Part shown: positions 44,122-53,223 of the stretch, one piece after another
How positions within the stretch are numbered: the stretch's first letter is position 1
Layout of the letters: every line of letters starts with the position of its first letter
NCBI RefSeq assembly: GCF_003457605.1
Contig: NZ_QRAN01000001.1
Location: 642-64,641, forward strand
Direction: 5' to 3'
Length of the DNA: 64,000 nucleotides
Source: Seongchinamella sediminis
Lineage (GTDB): Bacteria; Pseudomonadota; Gammaproteobacteria; Pseudomonadales; Halieaceae
The notes under the pieces: model-generated
The model's input: only the letters and a program-made list of their open reading frames with translations
Databases searched by the model: none
What the model was told of the DNA's origin: nothing
Made by a program: the position numbers and the translations under genes

Positions 44122-46788
44122 ATGAGTGTCGCGTATCCGGTTATTTGTCGTCCACTGGCGCTGGCCATTGCCGTGGCGGGGCTGTCCGCGCCTCCTGTTC
44201 AGGCACAACTGGAAGAGGTGATCGTCACCGCCCAGAAGCGTGCCGAGTCGGTGCAGGATGTTCCCATCGCCATTACTGCTTTCGATACAGCAGCCATGGA
44301 AGCACGGCAAATCCTGGGGGCTGCAGACCTGCGTTATACCGCGCCCAATGTGAGTTTCAGCAATAGCAATTTCACCTCCAGTAATTTCCAGATCCGCGGT
44401 GTCGGCACCAACCTGGTGGCCGCTTCCGCCGATGCGGGGGTGGGTATTCACGTCAACGAGGTGCCTGTTTTCTCGCCGCGCCTGTTTGAGACCGAATACT
44501 ACGATGTGGCCCAGGTGTCGGTGCTACGTGGCCCCCAGGGCACGCTTTATGGGCGCAATTCGACCGGCGGCGCGGTGAACATGGAAACCCGCACCGCCCA
44601 CAGCGACGCCGTCGAGGGCAAGCTGGAGGGGCAGTATGGCAATTACGATCACAAGAAAGTGGTCGCTGCCCTGAACCTGCCGCTCACTGACCGGCTGGCG
44701 ATGCGGGCGGCGGGCCTGTGGCTGCAGCGGGATGGCTTTACCGACAATCTCTACACTGGCAACGACATCGACGGTCGCGACCAGTATTCGCTGCGCCTGT
44801 CATTCAACTGGACGGGGGAAAACACCAGTGCCAATTTGATGCTCTCCTACTTCGACGAGGACAGCACCCGCAGCCGCAGCCAGAAGCAGTTGTGTAAAAA
44901 CGACCCCAGCGGCCTGCTGGGCTGCCTGCCCGACGGTCTGGGGTTCGACAAGCCCAACCCCAGCTCCCAGCTGTCCAATATCCTCGCCTCCGACGCCTTG
45001 CTCGGGCCTTTGGGTATCTTTCCCTTCGGCAGCAACAGCACCAGCGAAGAGCCGCGCCACATGCGCAAGGTCAACGCCGACTTCGACCCGATTTACGAGG
45101 CGGACGAGACCCTGGTCATCCTGGATATTGAACACGAAATGGACAAGCACACCCTGGCGCTTGTCGCCGGCTACCAGGACACTACCATGTTCTCGCGCAT
45201 GGACTACACCTGGAACGTGGGCGAACCACGGGAGGTGCCGCCGCTGCTGGCCGCACTTGCCCCGGAAACCTATGCCTACCTGTTCACCGAGGGGCTGCCC
45301 CTGTCGGAACCGTCCCGCAATGCCACCGGGTCGGTGGGCGGCCATATTTCCTACACCCCCCAGGGGCTGGAGTCCTTCGACCAGTCCAACCGCTACAGTG
45401 AGCAGTACTCCATCGAGGCGCGGATTCAATCGGACTACGATGGGCGGCTGAATTTTCTCGTCGGCGCGTTCTGGATGGATGTGGAGCTGGATGACCAGTT
45501 CTGGGTGATTGCCAACGGCTTCGATTACGTGGCGGCCGTGGCCGGCTCGGTGGGGGCGGAGGATGGCTTCGGCTGGGTCGGCCCCCAGTTCAATACCGAT
45601 ACCGAAGAATTCGCCATCGACTCACGCGCTCTCTTTGGTGAGCTTTACTACGCCTTCAGCGACGAGCTCAAGCTGACGGTGGGCGCCCGCTACAATGTTG
45701 ACACCAAGGATATCCGCGACCGTCAGATACTGCTTAACAACGACCCCGACAGCGGGGCGCGGCTGCTGCAGCGCTACGGCGCCGATAAGCCCATTCCCGT
45801 GGACTACCGCGATGACAGCGAGGAGTGGCAGGAATGGACCGGCCGGGTGGTGCTGGATTGGGCGGTGAGCGCGGACACCCTGGCCTATGCCTCCTACTCC
45901 CGCGGCTACAAGGGCGGCGGTTTCAACCCCCCGTTTGACCCGGTGGACTTTCCCAGCCAGACCGCAACCTTTGATCCCGAGTTTGTCGATGCCTGGGAAG
46001 TGGGCATGAAAAACACCCTGCTGGACAATACCCTGCAGGCCAATTTCTCGGCGTTTTTCTACGACTACGAGGGCATGCAGACTTCCAAGATCGTCAACCG
46101 GACCTCATTCAACGAAAACACCGACGCCGAGATCTATGGCCTGGAGGCAGAATTCGTGTTCGCCCCCACGGCGTCCTGGCTGTTCAACGGCAGTGTCTCC
46201 TACCTGCACACCGAAGTAATGGGCCACCGCAGTATTGATCCCCGTGACCCCACCGCTGGCAGCGACGAGGTCACTCTTATCAAGGACACCACCACCGCGG
46301 TCAACTGTGTGGTGGGACTGAGTCCGGCGGAATTCGCGGCAGCGGACGTTGGCGGCCAGTTCAACAGCTGTAGCGCTTTGCGCGACCTCGGCCTGCCGGT
46401 CAGCGACGGGGTGCTGGCGGATCTGGATGGCAGGCAGTTGCTCAACTCACCCGAGTGGTCCCTGAGCCTGGGCGGGCAATACAGTGCCCGGCTTGCCGGG
46501 GATTATGAGCTGTCGCTGCGGGTGGATTATTACTGGCAGGATGAGATGTACACCCGGCTGTACAACCGGGAGGTGGACCGTATCGATGACTGGGATATCT
46601 GGAACGCCCAGGCCAACCTGCTGTCTCCCGATAACAGCTGGTACCTGCGGGCCTACGTCAAGAACATCGCCGATGAGGACAACTTTGTGGGCATGTACCT
46701 GAGCAGCGCCTCCTCGGGCCTGTTTACCAATGTGTTCACCATAGAACCGAGAACCTACGGTCTGGCAATCGGCTATAACTTCCAGTAA
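44122..46788 (+). CDS. TonB-dependent outer-membrane receptor
   Basis: 888 residues, ATG preceded by AAAAAAGG. Signal peptide to about residue 28 (ending PVQAQ), TonB-box-like LEEVIVTAQKR, then a plug domain (about 40-165; VLRGPQGTLYGRNSTGGAVN) and a 22-strand beta-barrel to a C-terminal aromatic (GLAIGYNFQ). The protein is of the general siderophore-receptor/'iron complex' type that is expanded in marine Sphingomonad- and Halieaceae-like bacteria, where many members take up other organic substrates. There is no Fur-like site that I can call in the short divergent region. The ligand is unknown. The patatin gene starts 9 bases downstream, suggesting co-transcription. Confidence 0.93.
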   Translation: MSVAYPVICRPLALAIAVAGLSAPPVQAQLEEVIVTAQKRAESVQDVPIAITAFDTAAMEARQILGAADLRYTAPNVSFSNSNFTSSNFQIRGVGTNLVAASADAGVGIHVNEVPVFSPRLFETEYYDVAQVSVLRGPQGTLYGRNSTGGAVNMETRTAHSDAVEGKLEGQYGNYDHKKVVAALNLPLTDRLAMRAAGLWLQRDGFTDNLYTGNDIDGRDQYSLRLSFNWTGENTSANLMLSYFDEDSTRSRSQKQLCKNDPSGLLGCLPDGLGFDKPNPSSQLSNILASDALLGPLGIFPFGSNSTSEEPRHMRKVNADFDPIYEADETLVILDIEHEMDKHTLALVAGYQDTTMFSRMDYTWNVGEPREVPPLLAALAPETYAYLFTEGLPLSEPSRNATGSVGGHISYTPQGLESFDQSNRYSEQYSIEARIQSDYDGRLNFLVGAFWMDVELDDQFWVIANGFDYVAAVAGSVGAEDGFGWVGPQFNTDTEEFAIDSRALFGELYYAFSDELKLTVGARYNVDTKDIRDRQILLNNDPDSGARLLQRYGADKPIPVDYRDDSEEWQEWTGRVVLDWAVSADTLAYASYSRGYKGGGFNPPFDPVDFPSQTATFDPEFVDAWEVGMKNTLLDNTLQANFSAFFYDYEGMQTSKIVNRTSFNENTDAEIYGLEAEFVFAPTASWLFNGSVSYLHTEVMGHRSIDPRDPTAGSDEVTLIKDTTTAVNCVVGLSPAEFAAADVGGQFNSCSALRDLGLPVSDGVLADLDGRQLLNSPEWSLSLGGQYSARLAGDYELSLRVDYYWQDEMYTRLYNREVDRIDDWDIWNAQANLLSPDNSWYLRAYVKNIADEDNFVGMYLSSASSGLFTNVFTIEPRTYGLAIGYNFQ

Positions 46789-46797
46789 AACAGGGCT

Positions 46798-47982
46798 ATG
46801 ACCGAACGCCACGCTCCCGCCGCTGACCGCACTGCCCTGGTTCTCACCGGTGGCGGCGCCCGGGCCGCCTACCAGGTGGGTGTGCTGAAAGCGGCGGCCC
46901 AGGTGCTGCCCAAGCACGCCCACAACCCGTTTTCGATTATTACCGGCACCTCCGCCGGGGCAATCAACGCTGTCGCCCTCGGCGCGTCGGCCAATAATTT
47001 CCGGCTGGCGGTGAAAAAGGTGGAGTACATCTGGAGCAACCTGCGGGTGGAGCAGGTCTACCGCGCGGGCTATCGCAATCTTGCCGGCAGCGTCCTGCGC
47101 CTGTTGATCTCGCTGTTTCACCGCGGTACCGGCCTGGGCAAGCCGCTGTCTCTGCTCGATACGGCGCCGCTGGCCGAGCTGCTGCAGCGGGTGATTAATT
47201 TCGACCAGCTGCAAAGGCGCCTGGAGAGCGGCTTCCTGGATGCCATTGGTGTTACTGCCTCCAGTTACGACACCGGCGAGTCGGTCACCTTCTACCAGAG
47301 TGACCTCGACGGCAGCGTGCTGCCCTGCTGGCAGCGGGCGCGACGCCGCGGCGAACCCGCCCGCCTCGGGGTAGAGCACCTGCTGGCCTCTTCGGCGATC
47401 CCCACCATTCTGCCGGCCACCGCTATTGACGGCCATTACTACGGCGACGGCGCGCTGCGTCAGGTGTCACCCATCAGCCCGGCACTGCACCTGGGGGCGC
47501 GGCGATTGATGGTGGTCGGAGTGAGCGGCAACCGCGTGCTGCCGCCGGTTGAGCATATCGAACGCCAGTCTCCCTCGCTGGCAAAAATGGTCGGCCATGT
47601 GTTCAACAGTGCGTTTATTGACGCCCTGGAGAACGACATGGAGCACCTGGAGCGGATTAATGAACTGGTCGGCATGGTGCAGAATGAAAACCCGCATGGG
47701 GGCACTGCGGGCATGAAGTTCGTTGATTTCCTGGCCATTAACCCGTCGATTGAAATCGACCAGCTGGTCACCGATCACATTCACCACCTGCCGCGAGCCA
47801 TGCGCACGCTGCTGAACATCACTGGTGCCACCCCGCAGGGCGGCGGTACCAGCCTGGCGAGTTACCTGTTGTTCGAGGGAAATTTCTGCCGCGCGCTGAT
47901 TGATTGCGGCTATCGTGACGCCCTGGAGCAGCGCGACATGCTTGAGAGCTTTTTTCATCCGCCTTCCCGGGTTCGATACTAG
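46798..47982 (+). CDS. Patatin-like phospholipase
   Basis: 394 residues. LVLTGGGARAAYQVGVL (oxyanion loop), GTSAG with nucleophile Ser52, and the catalytic Asp217 in YYGDGALRQ give the Ser-Asp dyad of bacterial patatins. No signal peptide is seen; the N-terminus is short and polar, so it is probably cytoplasmic or exported by another route. There is no POTRA/beta-barrel domain of the PlpD type. The C-terminal part (about 280-394) is helical and Arg/Glu-rich with DFLAINPSIEIDQL. It hydrolyses acyl esters of phospholipids; substrate specificity is unknown. It follows the TonB receptor by 9 bases and ends 51 bases before exosortase H. Confidence 0.9.
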   Translation: MTERHAPAADRTALVLTGGGARAAYQVGVLKAAAQVLPKHAHNPFSIITGTSAGAINAVALGASANNFRLAVKKVEYIWSNLRVEQVYRAGYRNLAGSVLRLLISLFHRGTGLGKPLSLLDTAPLAELLQRVINFDQLQRRLESGFLDAIGVTASSYDTGESVTFYQSDLDGSVLPCWQRARRRGEPARLGVEHLLASSAIPTILPATAIDGHYYGDGALRQVSPISPALHLGARRLMVVGVSGNRVLPPVEHIERQSPSLAKMVGHVFNSAFIDALENDMEHLERINELVGMVQNENPHGGTAGMKFVDFLAINPSIEIDQLVTDHIHHLPRAMRTLLNITGATPQGGGTSLASYLLFEGNFCRALIDCGYRDALEQRDMLESFFHPPSRVRY

Positions 47983-48033
47983 CGCCTCCACCGTGCTAGT
48001 ATCCCGGTTCCCTGTAGGACGAGTTGCCCCGTT

Positions 48034-48546
48034 TTGAAACGTTTTGTTATTACTTTTCTCCTGGTCCTGGTGGGCCTGTTCTCGCTGGAAATGCTCAACC
48101 CGGTGCAGGAGCACCTGGTGGTGCCGTTTACCGGTCTGCTGGCCAAAATCAGCGCGGCCCTGGTGGCGCCCTTTGACGACACCGTACTGGCCTATGGCAA
48201 GGTGCTGCAGTTTTCCGACACCGGCTTTGCAGTGTCTATCGAGGCCGGCTGTAACGGGGTTGAGGCAACCATTGTCCTGATCGCCGCGGTGGTCGCCTAT
48301 CCGGGTAGCTGGAAGGCTCGCTGCACGGTTATCGGGCTGGGCTTTCTCGCCGTCCAGGCGCTCAATATCCTGCGCATCATTACCCTGTTCTACCTGGGTG
48401 ACTGGGACCTGGATATTTTTACCTGGGTGCACCTGTACCTGTGGCCCTCGCTGATCATGCTCGACGTGCTGGTAGTATTCGTCCTCTACCTGCGCTACCT
48501 GTCCCGCAAGGAAGGGGAGATGTCCAATGCCGCTGCCGCGGGATAA
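48034..48546 (+). CDS. xrtH: Exosortase H
   Basis: 170 residues, with an unusual TTG start (MKRFVITFLLVLVGLFSLEML). Five to six TM helices and the exosortase active-site residues are visible: Cys73 in EAGCNGVEA, Arg114 in LNILRIITLFY and His133 in FTWVHLYLWPS. The short length and the partner gene behind it identify the XrtH subtype, which processes proteins with an IPTLxxWG-CTERM sorting tail. No protein with such a tail is encoded in this window, so targets are elsewhere. The start codon has AGGACGAG about 10-20 bases upstream. The gene overlaps the next by 20 bases. Confidence 0.9.
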   Translation: MKRFVITFLLVLVGLFSLEMLNPVQEHLVVPFTGLLAKISAALVAPFDDTVLAYGKVLQFSDTGFAVSIEAGCNGVEATIVLIAAVVAYPGSWKARCTVIGLGFLAVQALNILRIITLFYLGDWDLDIFTWVHLYLWPSLIMLDVLVVFVLYLRYLSRKEGEMSNAAAAG

Positions 48547-49156
48547 TAATTTTCGCCAGTTCCTGCTGTTCGCCTTTGCCCTGATTGTGCCCTGCTTTGC
48601 CCTGTGGACCCTTGCCGCGGGGCCCATTGCCATGCCGGCAGTGGGGCTGGCGGACATGATTCTGCAGGCCTGGTTTCCCGAGGTTGTCGACACGCTGGTA
48701 TACCGCGGCGCGGACGCGGCCCTCCTCACCCAGTTCGGTGAGCTGAACGGCCGCCCGGTGGCACCGGAGTTGTCCGAGTACCAGCTGGGTTTCGCCATCA
48801 ACCCGGGGGTGCTGACCTATTCCCTGCCATTTTATGCGACCCTGCATTTCGCCACCCAGAAAGAGTCCTACCTGACGGAATTCGTCACCGGCGCATTAGT
48901 CCTGTTTCCGCTGATAGTGCTTGGCCTGCTGAGCCTGTGTCTCAAGGAACTGATGTTGAACCTCGGTGCCCTGTTCATGGAACAGGAGGCGCTGGTGCCC
49001 AACGACAACTTTATCGCCCTGTTTTACCAGCTCAACGTGCTGATCGTGCCCACCGTGGCACCCATTCTGCTGTGGGCCTGGCAGAGCCGGGAGACGCCGC
49101 TGATGCGCGGCCTGTTGAACCTGCCGCCCAAACCGGAGAGTGAACAACAGACTTGA
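48527..49156 (+). CDS. Exosortase H-associated membrane protein
   Basis: 209 residues with four TM helices (about 10-38, 98-115, 120-142, 165-185). It matches the small membrane protein that regularly follows xrtH: a periplasmic loop with RPVAPELSEYQLGFAINPGVLTYSLPFYATLHFA, then the cytosolic tail ending PKPESEQQT. Its function is unknown; invariant pairing with exosortase H suggests a role in CTERM protein sorting. ATG 48527 lies inside the end of xrtH, with GAAGGGGAG just before it, so the two are translationally coupled. Confidence 0.85.
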   Translation: MPLPRDNNFRQFLLFAFALIVPCFALWTLAAGPIAMPAVGLADMILQAWFPEVVDTLVYRGADAALLTQFGELNGRPVAPELSEYQLGFAINPGVLTYSLPFYATLHFATQKESYLTEFVTGALVLFPLIVLGLLSLCLKELMLNLGALFMEQEALVPNDNFIALFYQLNVLIVPTVAPILLWAWQSRETPLMRGLLNLPPKPESEQQT

Positions 49157-49179
49157 GAGGATTGCCCCCGGGCGCGCCG

Positions 49180-49932
49180 TTACTGGCTCCTTGCCCGGGA
49201 GCTGAAGGCCCGCCGCAGGTAGTAGTTCACCAATCCTGGCGGGTAACCGATGATGTCCACCAGGCGGCGGTAACACTCGGCCTCATCGGCGCCGCGTTGC
49301 TTCCACACTGGCACCCGCTTGATCATGGTCTCCACCCGTTCCCGGGGGGTGATGATCCAGGTGTCCTGGGGCGTCTCGCCAAACCAGAAGTCGGCGGGGC
49401 AGAGGTCCATGGCGGCGGGCTTCATGTACAGTACCGCCGTGAGCACCCTGGCGGCGCCGGCCTCGGTGACGTAATTGACCAGGAAGTCCATGGTGCCACC
49501 GCGATCGCCCAGGTCGTCGATCAACAGCACGGTCTGTCCATGGATCGGAATGGAAATACCGTGCTGCACCAGCGGGTTTTTGTAGCGCACGCCGGGGCCC
49601 TTGTAGAGCGAGACGCCAATAGTGCCGAACTGCATTTTCGGCACCCCGGGGTCGCGCCCCTCTACCAGGTGGTCGTACAGCAGCACGCCCGGCAACATCC
49701 CGCCCATGGTGACGATGAGGGCCCGGGTGATGGCCTCATTATGGTCCAGGTGCTGGCGCTGGTAGCGGTGAACCTGCTGGGCGACCTCAGACAACGCCAG
49801 CGCCTCCACCTGGTCCGGGATCAGCAGGAAATCCAGCTCGTCGTCGGGTATCCCCACGCCCTGCGGCTGGCGCCAGAACTCCATGTCGATCTGGTCGCGG
49901 GGGCAGTCAAGCTGTTGCTGGTAGTCTTTCAT
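49180..49932 (-). CDS. Purine-type phosphoribosyltransferase
   Basis: 250 residues. The PRPP-binding loop VLLIDDLGDRGGT and the flanking MGGMLPGVLLYDHLV and TIGVSLYKG place it in the type I phosphoribosyltransferase family of xanthine/hypoxanthine type, which joins a free purine base to PRPP to give the nucleotide. The N-terminal 60 residues and the C-terminal 60 (a helical tail around DIIGYPPGLVNYYLRR) are extensions not seen in short enzymes such as Gpt. It begins 21 bases after a purine permease on the same strand, fitting a salvage operon in which imported bases are trapped as nucleotides. The exact base is not determined. Confidence 0.82.
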   Translation of the reverse strand: MKDYQQQLDCPRDQIDMEFWRQPQGVGIPDDELDFLLIPDQVEALALSEVAQQVHRYQRQHLDHNEAITRALIVTMGGMLPGVLLYDHLVEGRDPGVPKMQFGTIGVSLYKGPGVRYKNPLVQHGISIPIHGQTVLLIDDLGDRGGTMDFLVNYVTEAGAARVLTAVLYMKPAAMDLCPADFWFGETPQDTWIITPRERVETMIKRVPVWKQRGADEAECYRRLVDIIGYPPGLVNYYLRRAFSSRARSQ

Positions 49933-49953
49933 CGGCGGACGGCGGGTACCTGA

Positions 49954-51252
49954 CTAGAAGAAAGCGAACTTGGCGAGAAAAATCAGCGCCAGGAACCAGG
50001 CGCCAACGCTGATATCGCCGCTGCGCCCGGCAATGATCTTGATCGCCACGTAGCTGATGAAGCCCACGGCGATCCCGTTGGCGATGGAAAACGACAGCGG
50101 GATCATGATGATGGTCAGCAGCGCCGGCACCAGTTCGGTGGCGTCATCGTAATTGAGGGTTTGCATCCCCGACATCATCAGCAGCGCCACGTAAATGAGC
50201 GCGCCCGCCGTGGCATAGGCCGGCACCATGCCCGCCAGCGGAGCAAAAAACATGGCCAGCAGAAACAGTATGCCCACGGTCACCGCGGTCAGCCCGGTAC
50301 GGCCGCCGGCCGCTACGCCGGCCGCGCTTTCCACATAGCTGGTCACCGGGGCGCAGCCGAACAGGGCGCCGACCACGCTGGAAGAGCTGTCGGCCTGCAG
50401 GGCCTTGCCCATGTTCTCGATCTCCCCTTTTTTGTTGACCAGCCCGGCGCGACTGGCCACCCCCAGCAGGGTGCCGGCAGTATCGAACAGGTTGACGAAG
50501 AGGATGGCGATAATCACGCTGACCATGCCGACCTCGAAGGCCCCGGCGATATCCAGCTGCATGAAGGTGGGGGCGATGCTCGGTGGCGCCGACACCAGGC
50601 CCTGGTATTCCACCATGCCGGTGAGCAAGCCAAGCACGGTAATCATCAGTACCCCGGCCATGATCGCCCCCGGCACCTGGCGTACCGACAGGCCGGCGAT
50701 GATGATAAAGCCCAGCGCGGCCAGCATCGGCTCCGGCTGTGCCAGGTCGCCCAGCGACAGCAGGGTGGCCGGGTTGTCGGTAATCAGGCCGCCGCTCTTG
50801 AGGCCGATAAAGCCAATGAACAGGCCCACGCCGGCGCCCATGGCGACCCGCAGGTCCCGGGGGATGCTGTTGAGCATCCACGCCCGCAGCCGGGTCACGC
50901 TCATGATCACGAACAGGATGCCGGCGATAAACACGGCACCCAGGGCGACCTGCCAGCTGTAGCCCATTTCGCCGACCACGGTGTAGGTAAAGAACGCGTT
51001 GAGCCCCATACCGGGCGCCAGGCCCACCGGCCAGTTGGCGTACAGCCCCATGAATACGCAGGCCAGGGCCGCGGCGAGGCAGGTGGCAGCGAAGCTCGCG
51101 CCCTGGTCCATGCCGGCGGAGGCCATCATCTGCGGGTTGACGAAGATGATATAGGCCATGGTGATAAAGGTGGTCAGTCCGGCCAGGAGCTCGCTGGAAA
51201 CGCGGGTGTTGTGCGCCTCCAGCCTGAACAGGCGTTCCAGTAGTGCGTGCAT
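49954..51252 (-). CDS. NCS2-family purine permease (AzgA/PbuG-like)
   Basis: 432 residues and about 12-14 TM segments. Family phrases include ELLAGLTTFITMAYIIFVNPQMM, WPVGLAPGMGLNAFFTYTV, NLFDTAGTLLGVASRAGL and GCAPVTSYVESAAGVAAGGRTGLTA (the substrate-site helices). These match the hypoxanthine/guanine/adenine:proton symporters of the AzgA-like subgroup rather than UraA/xanthine types. It sits in the inner membrane and is followed by the phosphoribosyltransferase gene, so base import and salvage are likely coupled. Confidence 0.92.
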   Translation of the reverse strand: MHALLERLFRLEAHNTRVSSELLAGLTTFITMAYIIFVNPQMMASAGMDQGASFAATCLAAALACVFMGLYANWPVGLAPGMGLNAFFTYTVVGEMGYSWQVALGAVFIAGILFVIMSVTRLRAWMLNSIPRDLRVAMGAGVGLFIGFIGLKSGGLITDNPATLLSLGDLAQPEPMLAALGFIIIAGLSVRQVPGAIMAGVLMITVLGLLTGMVEYQGLVSAPPSIAPTFMQLDIAGAFEVGMVSVIIAILFVNLFDTAGTLLGVASRAGLVNKKGEIENMGKALQADSSSSVVGALFGCAPVTSYVESAAGVAAGGRTGLTAVTVGILFLLAMFFAPLAGMVPAYATAGALIYVALLMMSGMQTLNYDDATELVPALLTIIMIPLSFSIANGIAVGFISYVAIKIIAGRSGDISVGAWFLALIFLAKFAFF

Positions 51253-51366
51253 GAAAATGCCGGTTTATTGTTAGTCAGGCGCTTATGGTCGCACAGACCC
51301 CCGGTCGGAGGAAGCGGCCAGCTGTTGCCTGCCAGGCAGCACTGTACCGGCGGGTAAACGCCAGCC

Positions 51367-51600
51367 TCAGGGCAGGCTGCCGGGAGCCTCGCGCAGGTAC
51401 TGGAAGCGCGGCAGGGTTTCCCCATCAATGCTTACCGTCTCCTGCCACATGGCCAGCGGCCTGACCCACAGCGCGCCCTCGCCATAGAGAGGACGGTACA
51501 CGGCCATCAACTCATCGGTCTCGGAGTGGGTCGCTATTTCCAGCAGGTGGTATTCGGCGCCCTTGTAGTGTCGGTAGATGCCGGGGGCTGGCAGTTGCAT
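51367..51600 (-). CDS. DUF1653 protein
   Basis: 77 residues, ATG with GGAG seven bases upstream. The whole protein is one DUF1653 domain: PGIYRHYKGAEYHLLEIA, LMAVYRPLYGEGALWVRPL, FQYLREAP. These small cytoplasmic proteins are widespread and of unknown function. It lies alone between the purine permease (114 bases away) and the Crp/Fnr regulator (61 bases away) on the same strand. Confidence 0.9.
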   Translation of the reverse strand: MQLPAPGIYRHYKGAEYHLLEIATHSETDELMAVYRPLYGEGALWVRPLAMWQETVSIDGETLPRFQYLREAPGSLP

Positions 51601-51661
51601 AGCGGAACTCCATTTAGCGGGCGCCGGCGGCGCTTAACATTTGTTAATGAGTATGTGGCAT

Positions 51662-52252
51662 TCAAGCCTTAATCTTGCGCTTGAGCCTGGACAGCGACAC
51701 AGCGTCGATACCCAGGTAAGAGGCGATATGGAACTGGGCAACCCGTTGCAGCAGGTCGGGTTCATTGTCCCGCAGCCACTGGTAGCGCTGTTCGGCGTTG
51801 CAGGTCAGCAGCAGGGCCTCGCGCTGCTCGTTGCGGATAAAGGCTTCGGCCAGCATCTGCTGGCTGGCACCGGCCACAACGGGATCATGCCGGGCGGCGT
51901 CGGTCATGGCCTGGTAGGAAAATGCCAGGGCCTCCACCGGTTCCAGGGCCTGGATTGAAAACGGGGCCGGAGTGGATGTCATGGCGGCGCTGACCGGGCC
52001 GCTAATCTGGCCGCCGCGGTAAAACGCCTTGTTGCGCTCCCGTCCGTCGGGAGTGGTGTAAAACAGGCGAACCAGCCCGGACAACAGCATGAACAGGGTG
52101 TCGCTTCTGGCGCCGGCCTGCACCAGGTAGTCGTCGACGGCGAAGTGTTTAGGGCTCATGGCCCGTAGCCAGGGGCTGTCCGGGTTTAGACCGGAAATCT
52201 GGTGTTGCTCCAGCCACGCCAGAGCCAGTCTGCTGGTGTTTTCTTGGATCAT
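51662..52252 (-). CDS. Crp/Fnr-family transcription regulator
   Basis: 196 residues. A cyclic-nucleotide-binding-like jelly roll (about 30-125; VDDYLVQAGARSDTLFMLLSGLVRLFY) is followed by a dimer helix and a C-terminal helix-turn-helix (about 165-195; RVAQFHIASYLGIDAVSLSRLKRKI). The arginine/serine cAMP pocket of CRP (RxS) is not evident, and there is no N-terminal Fe-S cysteine cluster, so its signal is unknown. It is divergent from the class II aldolase gene with only 44 bases between starts, so that gene is a likely target along with its own promoter. Confidence 0.9.
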   Translation of the reverse strand: MIQENTSRLALAWLEQHQISGLNPDSPWLRAMSPKHFAVDDYLVQAGARSDTLFMLLSGLVRLFYTTPDGRERNKAFYRGGQISGPVSAAMTSTPAPFSIQALEPVEALAFSYQAMTDAARHDPVVAGASQQMLAEAFIRNEQREALLLTCNAEQRYQWLRDNEPDLLQRVAQFHIASYLGIDAVSLSRLKRKIKA

Positions 52253-52296
52253 GGCTAGAGTATAAGCGAATCGATAACAGAGTGAGGTGAATTGAA

Positions 52297-53088
52297 ATGA
52301 ACGAAGCAGCCAATGACATTGTAATGAACATGGACTCCACCGAGGCGATAATGGGTGTTGAGCAAAGTGTCGAGGAGGTGCGCCAGGATCGCAAGAACAA
52401 GCTCGCGGCAGCGCTGCGCCTGTTCGGCAAATTTGGCTTTGATGAGGGCCTGGCCGGGCATATCACCGTGCGCGACCCGGAGCAGCTGGACCATTTCTGG
52501 GTCAATCCCATGGGGCGCTCCTTCAAGCAGATGCGGGTGTCCGACCTGTTGCTGGTCAGCCATACTGGCGAGGTTGTGGCCGGGGAGGGGCTGCTCAACG
52601 GCGCCGCGTTCACCATTCACTCACAGATACACATGAGCAACCCGGCCATCAATGCCGCCGCCCACTCGCACGCGGTGTACGGCAAGGCCTTCTCCGCCCT
52701 GGGCAAGACCCTGGCGCCGCTGACCCAGGACGCCTGTGCATTTTATGACGATCACGTGGTGTTCGATGATTTCTCCGGCGTGGTGCTGGATAACTCCGAG
52801 GGCGAACGTATTGCCGCCGCCCTGGGCAATCGCAAGGCGGCCATTCTCCAGAACCACGGGTTGCTGACGGTGGGAGAGACCATCGACGCCGCCGCCTGGT
52901 GGTACATCACCATGGAGCGCAGCTGCCAGGCGCAGCTATTGGCCGAAGCCGCCGGCAGCCCCCGGCTGATCGAGCACGAGGTGGCCCTGCACACCCGCGA
53001 AACCGTGGGTTCGCCGCTGGCCGGCTGGTTCAGCTTCAAGCCCCTGTACGAGGTCATCGTCGCTGAACAGCCGGAACTGCTGGACTAG
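52297..53088 (+). CDS. Class II aldolase/adducin-family protein
   Basis: 263 residues, ATG after GAGGTG. It matches the fuculose-1-phosphate-aldolase fold: KFGFDEGLAGHITVRDPE, FWVNPMGRSF, the zinc-binding HSHAVYG and the third zinc His in ILQNHGLLTVGETIDAAAW. Members cleave or epimerise sugar phosphates, or act on small keto-acids; several aromatic-pathway decarboxylase-like members also exist. The substrate cannot be set from sequence. It is a stand-alone gene facing the Crp/Fnr regulator. Confidence 0.88.
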   Translation: MNEAANDIVMNMDSTEAIMGVEQSVEEVRQDRKNKLAAALRLFGKFGFDEGLAGHITVRDPEQLDHFWVNPMGRSFKQMRVSDLLLVSHTGEVVAGEGLLNGAAFTIHSQIHMSNPAINAAAHSHAVYGKAFSALGKTLAPLTQDACAFYDDHVVFDDFSGVVLDNSEGERIAAALGNRKAAILQNHGLLTVGETIDAAAWWYITMERSCQAQLLAEAAGSPRLIEHEVALHTRETVGSPLAGWFSFKPLYEVIVAEQPELLD

Positions 53089-53162
53089 ACGGGCCGCGAA
53101 TCCGGGGATTTTTCCCTTCCGCCGTTGACGCTGGCGGCGATAGTTGCTCCACTGCCTGTTAA

Positions 53163-53188
53163 CCCGCGAGTCCTTGCTGGCTCGCGGG
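53163..53188. promoter_or_regulatory. Perfect 8-bp hairpin before the PhoD-like gene
   Basis: CCCGCGAG at 53163-53170 and CTCGCGGG at 53181-53188 form a perfect stem with a 10-base loop, ending 35 bases before the phoD-like start. No T-run follows, so an operator or leader-RNA structure is more likely than an intrinsic terminator for the aldolase gene. Confidence 0.4.
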
Positions 53189-53223
53189 GCAATACGCGGT
53201 AACGACCCCAGCTGGAGCCTGTC

